A stretch of 57,307 nucleotides of DNA from an uncultured Lachnospiraceae bacterium. Its GTDB lineage: Bacteria; Bacillota; Clostridia; Lachnospirales; Lachnospiraceae. The notes beneath the pieces were generated by a model. It saw nothing but the letters and a program-made list of their open reading frames with translations. It searched no databases and was not told the DNA's origin. Shown here in pieces: positions 17,162 through 26,540 of this stretch. The stretch covers positions 1-57,307 of the forward strand of contig URQQ01000027.1 in assembly GCA_900549995.1 (NCBI GenBank). Reading direction: 5' to 3'. The position numbers were made by a program, and so were the translations under genes. The number at the start of each line of letters is the position of its first letter. The stretch's first letter is position 1.

Positions 17162-18136
17162 CTACTGACTCATTGTAAAAAGGATTTCCTGATTTTCTTT
17201 TGAAAACAATGTATCCCTGCGGATCACCGTATAGGAAACCTTCTCCCCTTTTGCTTTGCGAAAATGATCTCCGAGACATTTTGCAATCTCAGTCAGGCTC
17301 TGATACCCTACATTGAACGCATCAGGCACCACAAGGCACTCTGCCGAACCTGTATCCAGATAATAGACTGCATCTGTCGAATTCCCGATTCCATACACAA
17401 TCGCACCGTGCAGATTATTCGCCGCAGCCTCTTTGCCGGCGGCCGTCAGGCTGTCATCATCAAGCGCAATCAGAATATCGACTTTCGGCCGGAATTCCAA
17501 TGCCATTTCCCCATCTTTCACGAAAGACCTGGAGACAGACCAGCTGATTTCTGCCCCTGTATCCCGGATCCCATCTTTAAATCCCTTCTCCCGTTCCATC
17601 ACGGTAACAGAATCCGCTGTTTCTGAGAGAATTCCCAGACTCTTTCCATCCAGATTACCATTGTAATCCTTTACCAATTCCTCAGCCAGAGTCTTGCCGG
17701 CCGCATAATTATCCGGTTCCACAACCGGAAGCGTGGATACATTCCCCTGGGCTGTATTTACACTTTCTATCAGGATAAGAGGAACTTTATTATTGATCCT
17801 TTTTAACATTTTCTCCGAGTCAGCACCAGGAACCGGCTGAACGATAACCGCATCCGCTCCATGATCAATCTCTGTCTCTATTAAGCTTTCCTCTTCTTCC
17901 ACAGTCAGCACTGCTCCGGTGCTGACTACAAACATATCGATCCCCTGGTCTTCTGCCGCCATTTTCAGTCCATAGATGAAAGCAGACCACTGATTGTCAT
18001 CTGAATTCTGAATGATCACCGAAACTTTCTCCAGATCTTTTCCTGTTTTTTCCCGAAGCATAACCACTGCCATCACAAGGACCATTACAGCCAGAACTAT
18101 CTCTATTAGAATAAACACTTTCTTGTCATTCTTCAT
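17162..18136 (-). CDS. Membrane-anchored sugar-binding sensor protein (XylFII-like)
   Basis: 324 residues from the ATG at 18136, 8 nt after AGGGAG. One N-terminal hydrophobic helix (about 6-28) is followed by a charged stretch and no lipobox Cys. The protein is therefore tethered by a transmembrane helix rather than lipid. The rest is a periplasmic-binding-protein fold (starts KVSVIIQNSDDNQWSAF, central GADAVIVQP). It overlaps the 3' end of the histidine kinase gene. In Clostridium beijerinckii an anchored protein, XylFII, binds sugar and activates the LytS kinase that controls a sugar ABC transporter. The same gene set here suggests a hexose sensor. Confidence 0.78.
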   Translation of the reverse strand: MKNDKKVFILIEIVLAVMVLVMAVVMLREKTGKDLEKVSVIIQNSDDNQWSAFIYGLKMAAEDQGIDMFVVSTGAVLTVEEEESLIETEIDHGADAVIVQPVPGADSEKMLKRINNKVPLILIESVNTAQGNVSTLPVVEPDNYAAGKTLAEELVKDYNGNLDGKSLGILSETADSVTVMEREKGFKDGIRDTGAEISWSVSRSFVKDGEMALEFRPKVDILIALDDDSLTAAGKEAAANNLHGAIVYGIGNSTDAVYYLDTGSAECLVVPDAFNVGYQSLTEIAKCLGDHFRKAKGEKVSYTVIRRDTLFSKENQEILFTMSQ

Positions 18137-19982
18137 CGCCATTCTCCCTGTTGCTCATTTCCTCCATGCTGAATATATGCCCCTGCTCAAGAACTTTCTT
18201 GTTTTCTTCTGTATAGGGAACTGCCGGAATACAGATGGATACTGTCGTGCCTTCATCCGGTTCGCTTTCAATAATGAGGCCATACTCTTTTCCGAATAAA
18301 ATCTGAATGCGGTTATTCACATTCACAAGCCCTACCCCGGAACCATGTTTATGAATCCGGTCACTGTCAGTAAGTACAAGGCTTACCTCCTCCTGGGACA
18401 TCCCGATTCCATTATCTTCCACAGACAGAATCAGATTCCCTTTTGAAAGCTTCCCGGTCACTTTGATTTCACCGCCCTCATCCATACCGCTGACTCCATA
18501 ATTAATCGCGTTCTCAAGTATCGGCTGTAAGATCAGCTTGACAGTACAATATGAATATAAAGACCGGTCCACGTCAAACACTATGGAAAATGCATTCTTA
18601 TACCGGACTTTCTGTATATTCATATAACTCTGCGCGTGCTGCAGCTCATCCTGCACCGTAATGATCGTACTGCCCTTTGAAAGGCTGATCCTGAAAAGCC
18701 GTGCAAGCTGTGAGATCATAAAGACTGCCTCGTCGTTTCGTTCTCCCTCAATCATCCATGTGATTGACTCCAGTGTATTATACAGAAAATGAGGATTAAT
18801 CTGGCTCTGCAGTGCATCGAGCTCACTTTTTCTCCTTTCGTTCTGTTCCAGAACGATTTTCTTCATAAGCGTATCGATCTGCTCATAGGAACGCTGGATG
18901 GAATACCCAAGGTGCCGGATTTCCAGTGAACCTCCAACGTAGATTTCCGGTGTCTCCCCTGCCTCATACTCTTTGACTGAATCATTTAATTTCGAAATAG
19001 GGCTGGAAATTCTGACCGATACAACACGGTTGATAATGACCAGCATCATAGCCATCAAAAGCATAAGCATAACGATAAAGTAACGGATGTTAATCGTTCC
19101 ATGCGTAAATGTGGCATTCGGAATCACGCCGACCAGTTTCCATCCTGTATAACTGATTGTATTCACAACAACTTTTCGGTGTTCTCCCTCAAAATACTCG
19201 TCATAAATACCATCCTTATAGTTCGCAGCCACCTGGTTATTTTCACTGTAAATCCCGTCACTGATCTGTATCTGCCTTGGATGATAGATGATCTGCCCAT
19301 TACTGTCACACAGATAATAATACTGTCCGTTATTTAATGTATTGATCTGTTTCATCATTCGTGAAATGCTGGAATAATCCATGTCCACAAGCAGGACACC
19401 CAGCTGCGAAACACCGTTGTCTGTCAGTTCCACAACACGGCTTAACGAAATCACCCAATAATAACGAAGTGTGCCGTCATCAAACAGATTCTGGATATGA
19501 GGTGTGGAAAAGTGCATATTCTCCATCTCTCCCATTGCCTGTTTGTACCAGTCCTGCCGGGTGATATCAGGATCTTCTTTCTGTGCCGCTACCGGTTCCG
19601 CGGCCATCAGACTTCCATAATTATTGTATACAGCAATCGTCATCAGATTGTCTCTGTTTGCCTCATACAAAAGATTCATCCTGATCTGGATATCTTTATC
19701 CTGGTTCGAAAAGTCATTCTCTTTTATTACATTATAATAAGCCGCATCCGAAATCTGCCTCATACTGACCAGGTAATCTTCCAGATTCTCCCCGGTCTGT
19801 TCCATGAGTTTCTGTGTACTCTGCACAGTCTCCTGCCTGGATAAATTCGAGAACCTGAAATACATTACAACTCCCAGCACCAGCATGAGTGAGATAGAGA
19901 TCACAGAAAATGCAATCATAATCGTAGACTGAATCTCTCTCGGTTTTAACTTGTTAAAGCTTTTCCAATTCCTGTCTTTCAC
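18126..19982 (-). CDS. LytS/YesM-type sensor histidine kinase (hexose module)
   Basis: 618 residues. The first transmembrane helix is at about 20-45, then an extracytoplasmic dCache-like sensor (about 50-295) and a second helix at about 300-325. A HAMP region and the His_kinase domain follow, with the phosphoacceptor His in SQINPHFLYNTLE. The C-terminal ATPase domain has an N box in LILQPILENAINYG, and DNGIGM and GSGVGLVNV glycine motifs. It overlaps by 4 nt with its response regulator upstream and by about 11 nt with the anchored binding protein downstream. It has about 30 extra residues after the ATPase domain. Confidence 0.9.
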   Translation of the reverse strand: MKDRNWKSFNKLKPREIQSTIMIAFSVISISLMLVLGVVMYFRFSNLSRQETVQSTQKLMEQTGENLEDYLVSMRQISDAAYYNVIKENDFSNQDKDIQIRMNLLYEANRDNLMTIAVYNNYGSLMAAEPVAAQKEDPDITRQDWYKQAMGEMENMHFSTPHIQNLFDDGTLRYYWVISLSRVVELTDNGVSQLGVLLVDMDYSSISRMMKQINTLNNGQYYYLCDSNGQIIYHPRQIQISDGIYSENNQVAANYKDGIYDEYFEGEHRKVVVNTISYTGWKLVGVIPNATFTHGTINIRYFIVMLMLLMAMMLVIINRVVSVRISSPISKLNDSVKEYEAGETPEIYVGGSLEIRHLGYSIQRSYEQIDTLMKKIVLEQNERRKSELDALQSQINPHFLYNTLESITWMIEGERNDEAVFMISQLARLFRISLSKGSTIITVQDELQHAQSYMNIQKVRYKNAFSIVFDVDRSLYSYCTVKLILQPILENAINYGVSGMDEGGEIKVTGKLSKGNLILSVEDNGIGMSQEEVSLVLTDSDRIHKHGSGVGLVNVNNRIQILFGKEYGLIIESEPDEGTTVSICIPAVPYTEENKKVLEQGHIFSMEEMSNRENGDEE

Positions 19983-21583
19983 TGCTTTGTATGCTCCGCT
20001 CTATATTTTGAAGGTGACACGCCAAACTGCCGCTTAAATACATAACTGAAATAATTGGGGTCTGTGTATCCAACATTCTTTGCAATAATATAGTTCTTCT
20101 CATCTGTTTCGATCAGCTGTCTCGATGCCTGTTCCATGCGGTAATCTGTCAGGCAGCCGATAAAGGAATTCCCCGTCTCTTTTTTGAAAATAGTTGAGAA
20201 ATATGAATTTGAAACACCTAAAATCTTACAGATACTGTCCAGTGAAAGGTCTTCATCTGAATAGTTATTATGAATATATTCCATCGCCCTGAATACGAAA
20301 GATTTTGTCGATTTGCTGCGGGCGCTGATTAACCTTTCACGGAAAGAGAGGCTGATCTCAATGAGCCATTTCCCAAGCGCATCCAGATCAAGGTCCAGAA
20401 GCGTGCTGTAAAGCTTCCTCATATCTCCCAAAAAATCATCTGCATCAATATCATTGTTCGTCGCAAACCTGTACAACTCGCTCACCATTTCCATCACAGC
20501 GATATTATACTGCTGCAGCGATTTGGCAGATTCAGATAACTGTTTCAGATACTTTTGAACCGCCTCAGTAATATCTTCCGTCGAACTCAGGCGGATCATC
20601 TTGAACAGATTGGACAGTTCCGGATCATTCATGGAACTGGATTTACTCATCTCCCGCGGCGCAATCTCTTTCATATTGATTGCCCTGGAGGCGCCGTAGA
20701 TGACCCGGTAGGAAACTGCCTCTCTTGCGCTGTCATAAGACAATGGCAGTAACAGAATATCTTCACATACCTGTCCGATCCCCACAGTGACAACGGCACC
20801 GATGATTCTCTCGGCATATCTGCAGAATCTGTCACACTCATCGGTCAGTTCTGAGACTTCATTTTCATTTTTAAGCTGCACAATCAGAACTGTTTCCCCA
20901 AGATAGGAAAAACATTTTGCATCCCACTTCTCTCCCAGGCGCTCTTTTGCCTGTTTCTGGACAGATGTAGATAACAGCAGCGGATTCATATCTTCCGGCA
21001 CCTTCCTCGATGACGTATGAATAATCAGGCAGCAGTAAAACGGTCCTGTAAAAGAAATCTGATAATCAGACAGATATTTCGGAAGCTTATCCTCATGGAT
21101 CCTTCCTTCAATCAAAGTAGAATAGAAGTTTGCCTGAAGAAGCGGCAGTGATTCCAGATAGTATTTCTGCAAGACCTCCACATTTCTTTTCTCATTGATT
21201 TCCTGATCCAGTTTTAGTTTCATCTGCGCAAACACATTGGTCAGCTCAATAGAATTCACCGGTTTCAGAATATATTCCTCCACCTCCAGATGAATCGCCT
21301 CTTTGGCATATTCGAACTCATCAAAGCCTGTAAACAGGAGAATCTTTGTCGCCGGAAATTCCGCTTTGATATTCTTACACAGTTCCATACCATCCATATA
21401 CGGCATTTTGATATCTGTCATAACAACATCCGGCTGAAATTCCTCGATCATCTCAAGAGCCTTCAAACCATTGTTGGCATACCCGATGACGGAAAATCCA
21501 AGGCTTTCCCAATCGATTTTTTTGATAATGACCTGTATTACTTCATCCTCATCATCCACTAAAAGTACTGTATATGTATCCAT
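19979..21583 (-). CDS. YesN-type response regulator with AraC DNA-binding domain (hexose module)
   Basis: 534 residues. The receiver domain (about 1-120) has acidic residues DDEDE, phosphoacceptor Asp in DVVMTDIKMPYMDG and Lys in EYILKPVNS. A middle region of unknown fold follows, and a C-terminal AraC-type double helix-turn-helix (about 430-530) with ILGVSNSYFSTIFKKETG and VGYTDPNYFSYVFKRQFG. It is first in a four-gene regulator operon. The likely target is the mgl transporter operon immediately upstream. It is preceded by a near-consensus promoter. Confidence 0.92.
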   Translation of the reverse strand: MDTYTVLLVDDEDEVIQVIIKKIDWESLGFSVIGYANNGLKALEMIEEFQPDVVMTDIKMPYMDGMELCKNIKAEFPATKILLFTGFDEFEYAKEAIHLEVEEYILKPVNSIELTNVFAQMKLKLDQEINEKRNVEVLQKYYLESLPLLQANFYSTLIEGRIHEDKLPKYLSDYQISFTGPFYCCLIIHTSSRKVPEDMNPLLLSTSVQKQAKERLGEKWDAKCFSYLGETVLIVQLKNENEVSELTDECDRFCRYAERIIGAVVTVGIGQVCEDILLLPLSYDSAREAVSYRVIYGASRAINMKEIAPREMSKSSSMNDPELSNLFKMIRLSSTEDITEAVQKYLKQLSESAKSLQQYNIAVMEMVSELYRFATNNDIDADDFLGDMRKLYSTLLDLDLDALGKWLIEISLSFRERLISARSKSTKSFVFRAMEYIHNNYSDEDLSLDSICKILGVSNSYFSTIFKKETGNSFIGCLTDYRMEQASRQLIETDEKNYIIAKNVGYTDPNYFSYVFKRQFGVSPSKYRAEHTKQ

Positions 21584-21632
21584 GTCTTTTTCTCCATATC
21601 ATAATATCAGGTGCAAAAGATATTTTGCCCCC

Positions 21633-21661
21633 ATTATACTAAATGTACCAGCCATTGTAAA
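21633..21661 (-). promoter_or_regulatory. Promoter of the hexose regulator operon
   Basis: Minus strand: TTTACA (21656-21661), 17-bp spacer, TATAAT (21633-21638). It starts the operon independently of the mgl genes, which end with the terminator at 21687-21714. Confidence 0.7.
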
Positions 21662-21686
21662 CAACAGCATTTCTTTTAAAATACAC

Positions 21687-21714
21687 CAAAAGAGTCAGAA
21701 TTGCATCTGACTCT
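21687..21714 (-). terminator. Terminator of the mgl operon
   Basis: AAAGAGTCAGA (21687-21697) pairs perfectly with TCTGACTCTTT (21704-21714). On the minus strand it ends in TTTT and lies about 40 bp after the mglC stop codon. Confidence 0.75.
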
Positions 21715-21751
21715 TTCATAAGGGACAACCTGCTTTTTGATCCCTGTATCA

Positions 21752-23407
21752 TTATTTTTTCTGAACATATTTCAGACAGTCAAGTGTTACCGCTACGAGG
21801 ATGATGATACCTGAGAATACAAACTGAAGGTTTGTATCGATTCCGAGGATTGTAAGGGAATAAGTAAGTGCAGTGAAGATACATACACCAACTACGACTC
21901 CGGAAATCTTACCAATACCACCGGTAAAGGATACTCCACCTACTACGCAGGCTGCGATTGCGTCCATCTCCCAGCCCTGTCCGTACGCTGCAGAACCGGA
22001 ACCAACCATTCTTGCGCATTCCAGCCAGGAACCAAATCCATAAAGGATACCTGCCATGACAAATGCTCCTACGGTTACAGCAAACACTGAGATACCAGAA
22101 ACGGCTGCCGCCTCCGGGTTACCGCCGACTGCATACAGGTTTTTACCAAAGATTGTTTTATTCCAGATAAACCATACAATGACAATTGCTGCTACTGCCC
22201 ATAATATAATCGTCGGGAAGCTGTTGATTTTAGGAATAATCATGTTCGGAATTGTAGGCTCAATTGCTCCGAAGGAAACACCTTTTGTCGCATATGTAAC
22301 AAGTCCGAAGATAACGAGCATGTTCGCCATAGTGGAAATGAAAGGATGCATCTTAAACTTCGCAGTAAAGAAACCTGCAATCGTTGTAAAGAATGTACAT
22401 AAAACGATACAAACTACCAGAGCCATGACAACTCTTACTCCAAGCGGCAGCTTCGTAAAATCAAATACGTGCCCAAACACCGCACCAGTATTAATTCCCT
22501 GATGCATCACAATTGTTGCAGTCGTCATACCCATACCAACCATACGTCCGATTGAAAGGTCCGTACCTGTAAGGAGAATCAGTCCCGCAACTCCAAGTGC
22601 GAGGAACATTCTTGGTGAAGCCTGCTGAAGGATATTTAAAACATTGTTATATGTAAGCAATGGTGAGTGCTTTATAATCGGTGTTATGATACATAATATA
22701 ATGAAAATTAAAATAATCGCAATATACAGTCCGTTCTGCAGTAAGAAAGATCTGCGGTTGAATGTATATTTGTAGTTTTCCCATCTCTGTGCCATTGTCT
22801 CCGAGAATGAAAACTTTGACATACGGAGCAGATCAATCAAATGATATTCATAGGCAAATGCCGCATGTCTTCTGTCTTTTATCTGCTGGAGACTTTTCTG
22901 CAGTTCCATCTTAGCGTCAAACAGACGGTTTTTATGAACATATTTCTCATCCTTTATTTCCTGATGATCCGAAAGTTTTGAAAGATTCTGCTGATGCTCT
23001 TTTTCAAGTTCTGTAATTCTCTGATTGTATTTCTCTTTGGCAAGTTCCTTTTCCTGTTCACAGCTCTCTTTTACCGGCTGATAGTATTCCTTGTCAAAGT
23101 GTGCCTTGAGATAGCCTTCTGCATCTGAAATCAGCTTGGATACCTCATCTTTATTTCTAGCTTCAACCCCTTTTGCCTTTTCCAGTTCAGCCTGAAGTGC
23201 GGCAATTCTGTTTTCTTTCTCTCCTTTAGTTATGGTACGATCCCGCTTTAACCCATCAATATTATTCTGAAGGGAGATAACCTTATCCGTACCTTCCACT
23301 CTAAGACTGTCGATCTGCGCCTGAATTTTACCGACATAATCCTCGATTGGCTGACGCAGCTCCATTTCCTGTTCAGCCGTAAGAATTTTACTGTTTCCTT
23401 TAGCCAT
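21752..23407 (-). CDS. mglC: MglC-type galactose ABC permease with N-terminal coiled-coil extension
   Basis: About 551 residues from ATG 23407 (ATG 23413 is also possible). MglC and RbsC permeases are usually about 330-350 residues. Here the first ~195 residues are highly charged and helical, with long Glu/Lys/Gln-rich heptad-like runs (for example RIAALQAELEKAKG and NQRITELEKEHQQN), and contain no hydrophobic segment. The permease proper begins near residue 215. It shows the family motifs LTGTDLSIGRMVG, GFFTAKFKMHPFISTM, YAVGGNPEAAAVSGI and DAIAACVVGGVSFTGGIGKISG. The extension should be cytoplasmic, where it could contact MglA or another partner. The start lies 18 bp after mglA. The fused coil is in frame, with no sign of an assembly error. 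Confidence 0.88.
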   Translation of the reverse strand: MAKGNSKILTAEQEMELRQPIEDYVGKIQAQIDSLRVEGTDKVISLQNNIDGLKRDRTITKGEKENRIAALQAELEKAKGVEARNKDEVSKLISDAEGYLKAHFDKEYYQPVKESCEQEKELAKEKYNQRITELEKEHQQNLSKLSDHQEIKDEKYVHKNRLFDAKMELQKSLQQIKDRRHAAFAYEYHLIDLLRMSKFSFSETMAQRWENYKYTFNRRSFLLQNGLYIAIILIFIILCIITPIIKHSPLLTYNNVLNILQQASPRMFLALGVAGLILLTGTDLSIGRMVGMGMTTATIVMHQGINTGAVFGHVFDFTKLPLGVRVVMALVVCIVLCTFFTTIAGFFTAKFKMHPFISTMANMLVIFGLVTYATKGVSFGAIEPTIPNMIIPKINSFPTIILWAVAAIVIVWFIWNKTIFGKNLYAVGGNPEAAAVSGISVFAVTVGAFVMAGILYGFGSWLECARMVGSGSAAYGQGWEMDAIAACVVGGVSFTGGIGKISGVVVGVCIFTALTYSLTILGIDTNLQFVFSGIIILVAVTLDCLKYVQKK

Positions 23408-23425
23408 ATCCATCAATCTCCCTTT

Positions 23426-24934
23426 TTATAGGTATTTTGCACTGAGCCTCAACAGCTCTTCCTGATTTGTCTCTTTGGTATTGACAATGCCAGAAAGATG
23501 TCCGTTTGACATGACACCAATGCGGTTTGTAATTCCCAGAATCTCCGGCATCTCAGATGAGACAACAATGACTGTCTTTCCCTGTTTTGCCATCTTGATA
23601 ATCAACTCATATATTTCATACTTTGCACCGACATCAATTCCCCTGGTCGGCTCATCCATCATGAATACCTGCGGACCGCGTTCCAGCCATTTTCCAAAGA
23701 TCACCTTCTGCTGATTACCTCCGGAAAGACTTGAAATCATATCATCCGGCCCCATACACTTTGTATGCATGGTTTTAATCTCATCTGAAGTTGCCTTTAC
23801 CATCTTTGTATCCGACAACGCGATTCCCGACTTGTACTGCGCCAGATTTGCAATCGTCGTATTGAATGTCAGGTCGCCTTTCAGAAAAAGCCCATTTGCT
23901 TTTCGTTCTTCCGTTATCATGGCAAATCCATGATCCATAGCTTCTCTGGCACTGTTAAAATTCATCAGTATGTTCTTAAAGTATACACGTCCGGCTGCTC
24001 TGGTACGGACACCAAAGATTGTTTCCAGAAGTTCTGTACGTCCGGCTCCAACCAGACCATACAGCCCAAAGATCTCTCCCTCTCTTACATCGAATGAAAC
24101 ATCCTGTAAATGGGGTTCAAACTTTGTAGATATATGCTGAATAGATAAAATTGTATCCTTCGGCTCATTGTCAACCGGCGGAAACCGGTTTTCAAGGGAA
24201 CGGCCTACCATGGCTGCGATCAGTTCGTTCATATCCGTATCTTTTGCACTCTTAGTCATAACAAGATTACCATCACGGAGCACTGATACATCATCACAAA
24301 TTTTAAAAATCTCATCCATTTTATGAGAAATATATATTAAAGCAATTCCCTGTTTTTTTAACATTTTCATCATCTCGAAGAGTTTATCTACTTCCTGCAC
24401 TGTCAGCGAAGAAGTTGGTTCATCGAGAACGATGACCTTTGAATTATAAGAGATTGCCTTTGCGATCTCACACATCTGCCTCTGTGATACAGACATGTTT
24501 CTCATCGGCTGGGACAGGTTGACTGTCATTCCCAATTTTCTGAAAAGATCAGAAGCTTCCTTTTTCATTCTTCCTTCATCAATTACACCCGCGGAATTGA
24601 CCGGATAACGTCCAAGGAATAAATTATCAACCACATTTCTTTCCAGACACTGATTTAACTCCTGATGAACCATCGCGATCCCATTTTCGAGGGCATCTTT
24701 GGGTCCTGAAAAACTTACTTCCTTTCCGCAAAGGAAGACATTCCCCTCATCCTTTTGGTATGTACCAAAAAGACACTTCATCATTGTTGACTTACCGGCA
24801 CCGTTTTCTCCCATAAGCCCCATGACAGTTCCCTTTCTCACATCCAGATTGATATGATCCAGGACTCTGTTTCTTCCAAAGGACTTACTCATACCGCGTA
24901 TCGATAAGACAATATCATCTTTCTTATCTGCCAT
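23426..24934 (-). CDS. mglA: Galactose ABC transporter ATP-binding protein
   Basis: 502 residues, two ABC domains in tandem as in all CUT2 ATPases. Domain 1 has Walker A GENGAGKST, signature MSVSQRQM and Walker B VIVLDEPTSSL. Domain 2 has the usual degenerate Walker A GLVGAGRTE, an intact signature LSGGNQQK and Walker B FMMDEPTRGIDVG. It energises import through MglC. It is the only ATPase in this operon, so it may also serve the second permease at 26541-27770. The start ATG follows AGGAG. Confidence 0.95.
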   Translation of the reverse strand: MADKKDDIVLSIRGMSKSFGRNRVLDHINLDVRKGTVMGLMGENGAGKSTMMKCLFGTYQKDEGNVFLCGKEVSFSGPKDALENGIAMVHQELNQCLERNVVDNLFLGRYPVNSAGVIDEGRMKKEASDLFRKLGMTVNLSQPMRNMSVSQRQMCEIAKAISYNSKVIVLDEPTSSLTVQEVDKLFEMMKMLKKQGIALIYISHKMDEIFKICDDVSVLRDGNLVMTKSAKDTDMNELIAAMVGRSLENRFPPVDNEPKDTILSIQHISTKFEPHLQDVSFDVREGEIFGLYGLVGAGRTELLETIFGVRTRAAGRVYFKNILMNFNSAREAMDHGFAMITEERKANGLFLKGDLTFNTTIANLAQYKSGIALSDTKMVKATSDEIKTMHTKCMGPDDMISSLSGGNQQKVIFGKWLERGPQVFMMDEPTRGIDVGAKYEIYELIIKMAKQGKTVIVVSSEMPEILGITNRIGVMSNGHLSGIVNTKETNQEELLRLSAKYL

Positions 24935-25026
24935 TTTTTTACTCCTGTATACGTTTGTTAATATGATCGAGGTTTCCTACAGGCGATTACTTAAATTCAG
25001 GTATCCCTGACTCAAGATAGATTTTC

Positions 25027-25046
25027 GGGGAGAATTTCTTCTCCCC
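25027..25046 (-). other. Stem-loop after the mglB-like gene
   Basis: GGGGAGAA (25027-25034) pairs with TTCTCCCC (25039-25046) over a 4-nt loop, between the binding-protein gene and mglA. No T-run follows on the minus strand, suggesting 3'-end protection of the binding-protein mRNA with partial read-through. Confidence 0.6.
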
Positions 25047-25077
25047 AATCGTCTGCTTATTATTAATTTACTGGTGA

Positions 25078-26364
25078 TTACTGATTAAGTAAAGATGTGT
25101 AGGAAGCTGCATTATCTGTCTTAACCATGTTGATTGCGAATGCGTCATACTGGCTTGGATTTCCAAGACGGTTTGTGATATTGGATTCTGTCTGTCCGTC
25201 ACCGCCGATATACTCAACGTCAAGATTAAGAAGCTTATCATAGTTCTGAAGAAGTGGCTGATATGTTGAGCTCAGGAAGTTATCAGATGCATTGTAGATA
25301 TCAAGCCATACTTTCTTTGTAGCACTCTTGCTTTCATCCAGCTGATTTGATACAGGCTCATATACCTTTGTAGAATCTGTGAAATCCTGATAATTATCAG
25401 CAGTTACTGCAACGTTTAATGCATAGTAAGAACGTTCGTCCTCTTTATATGTATAAACATCATCTGTCAGAACATTGCCTGCGTCGTCAGCTGTTCCGAT
25501 ACCTGTGTCGATATCTACACCGTCAAGTGCATTACGAAGGACACGAAGTGTCAGATATGCCTGAACATCTGCATGCTGGCTGATTGTTCCGCCGTAGCCT
25601 TCTGCGATTGCTGCTACTGCATCACTGTTAGCGTCATAACCAAATGTAGGAACTTTATTGTCTTTTGACCATGCATTGAACATTGACATACCCATACCAT
25701 CATTGTTAGAAGCAACAATGTCAATTGCATCACCAAATGAAGAAGACCATGTGCCAATTGCATTACCTGCTGTAGCTGCATCCCATGTAGCTCCTGCAGA
25801 GTTCTTCATTTCCTGAGAAGCATATTCTCTGACTTTGTATGTCTTTCCGCCTACTTCAAGTGTTCCGTCCTGTACGATAGAGGAAGAACCATCTGCGTTA
25901 GTTCCAACTGGTTCACTGTTGATATCTCCGTCTTTCTCAACGCCTGTGCCAAGTGCTTTACGAACACCTCTTGTACGTGCGATAGAGTCATTATGTCCGA
26001 TATCACCGATTGCCAGAACATATCCGATTATTCCATCACCGTTGCGGTCAATTTTATCGATGTTTTTCTCGATATAATCTTTGACCATGGTTCCCTGAAG
26101 TTCAGCACCCTGATTTGCATCAAATCCTACATAATATGTTTTATCATTGTAGTTCAACGCTGACATATCAAGTTCTCCTGTGGAGCTGTTCGATGGCTGG
26201 CGGTTAAACCATACTAAAGGTTTATCCTTGTTTGCTACCTCTGATCCGGAACTTTCTTTCTTTGTTGATTTTTTAGACTCCCCAGAGTCACCTGAGCTTC
26301 CGCATGCTGTCACCGAAACAGCGAGCATTGCTGCCATTGCCATTAAAGCTACTTTTCTTTTCAT
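25078..26364 (-). CDS. Circularly permuted MglB-type galactose/glucose-binding lipoprotein
   Basis: 428 residues from the ATG at 26364 (GGGAG 9 bp ahead; the GTG at 26388 lacks a site). Lipobox VTAC, lipidation at Cys21, then a Ser/Lys/Glu linker. The mature domain starts in the middle of the MglB fold with KPLVWFNRQPS (normally preceded by about 90 residues). It continues through TYYVGFDANQGAELQG, calcium loop DRNGDG (106-111) and GDIGHNDSIAR, to the usual end TADNYQDF. After a linker (about 331-349) comes the missing N-terminal segment, VWLDIYNASDNFL to YDAFAINMV (352-413). All but one expected sugar ligand is present: D361, F363, N54, H124, D126, R130, W194, N221, D244, with Q263 replacing Asn. 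It is upstream of mglA and mglC. Confidence 0.9.
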   Translation of the reverse strand: MKRKVALMAMAAMLAVSVTACGSSGDSGESKKSTKKESSGSEVANKDKPLVWFNRQPSNSSTGELDMSALNYNDKTYYVGFDANQGAELQGTMVKDYIEKNIDKIDRNGDGIIGYVLAIGDIGHNDSIARTRGVRKALGTGVEKDGDINSEPVGTNADGSSSIVQDGTLEVGGKTYKVREYASQEMKNSAGATWDAATAGNAIGTWSSSFGDAIDIVASNNDGMGMSMFNAWSKDNKVPTFGYDANSDAVAAIAEGYGGTISQHADVQAYLTLRVLRNALDGVDIDTGIGTADDAGNVLTDDVYTYKEDERSYYALNVAVTADNYQDFTDSTKVYEPVSNQLDESKSATKKVWLDIYNASDNFLSSTYQPLLQNYDKLLNLDVEYIGGDGQTESNITNRLGNPSQYDAFAINMVKTDNAASYTSLLNQ

Positions 26365-26540
26365 AATACAATTCTCCCTTCTTTTCACACTTTTGTCTGT
26401 GTTCTTTGTTGATAATCACAGTTTATCTTATATTCTTCCGGGAGAACATAGAATATTTTTCCATTTTCATTGAAATTTTTTTGATTTTCTTTAGATATAT
26501 TTAACAATCCAGTACGGTGCAATATTTCTGTGATTCCAAG

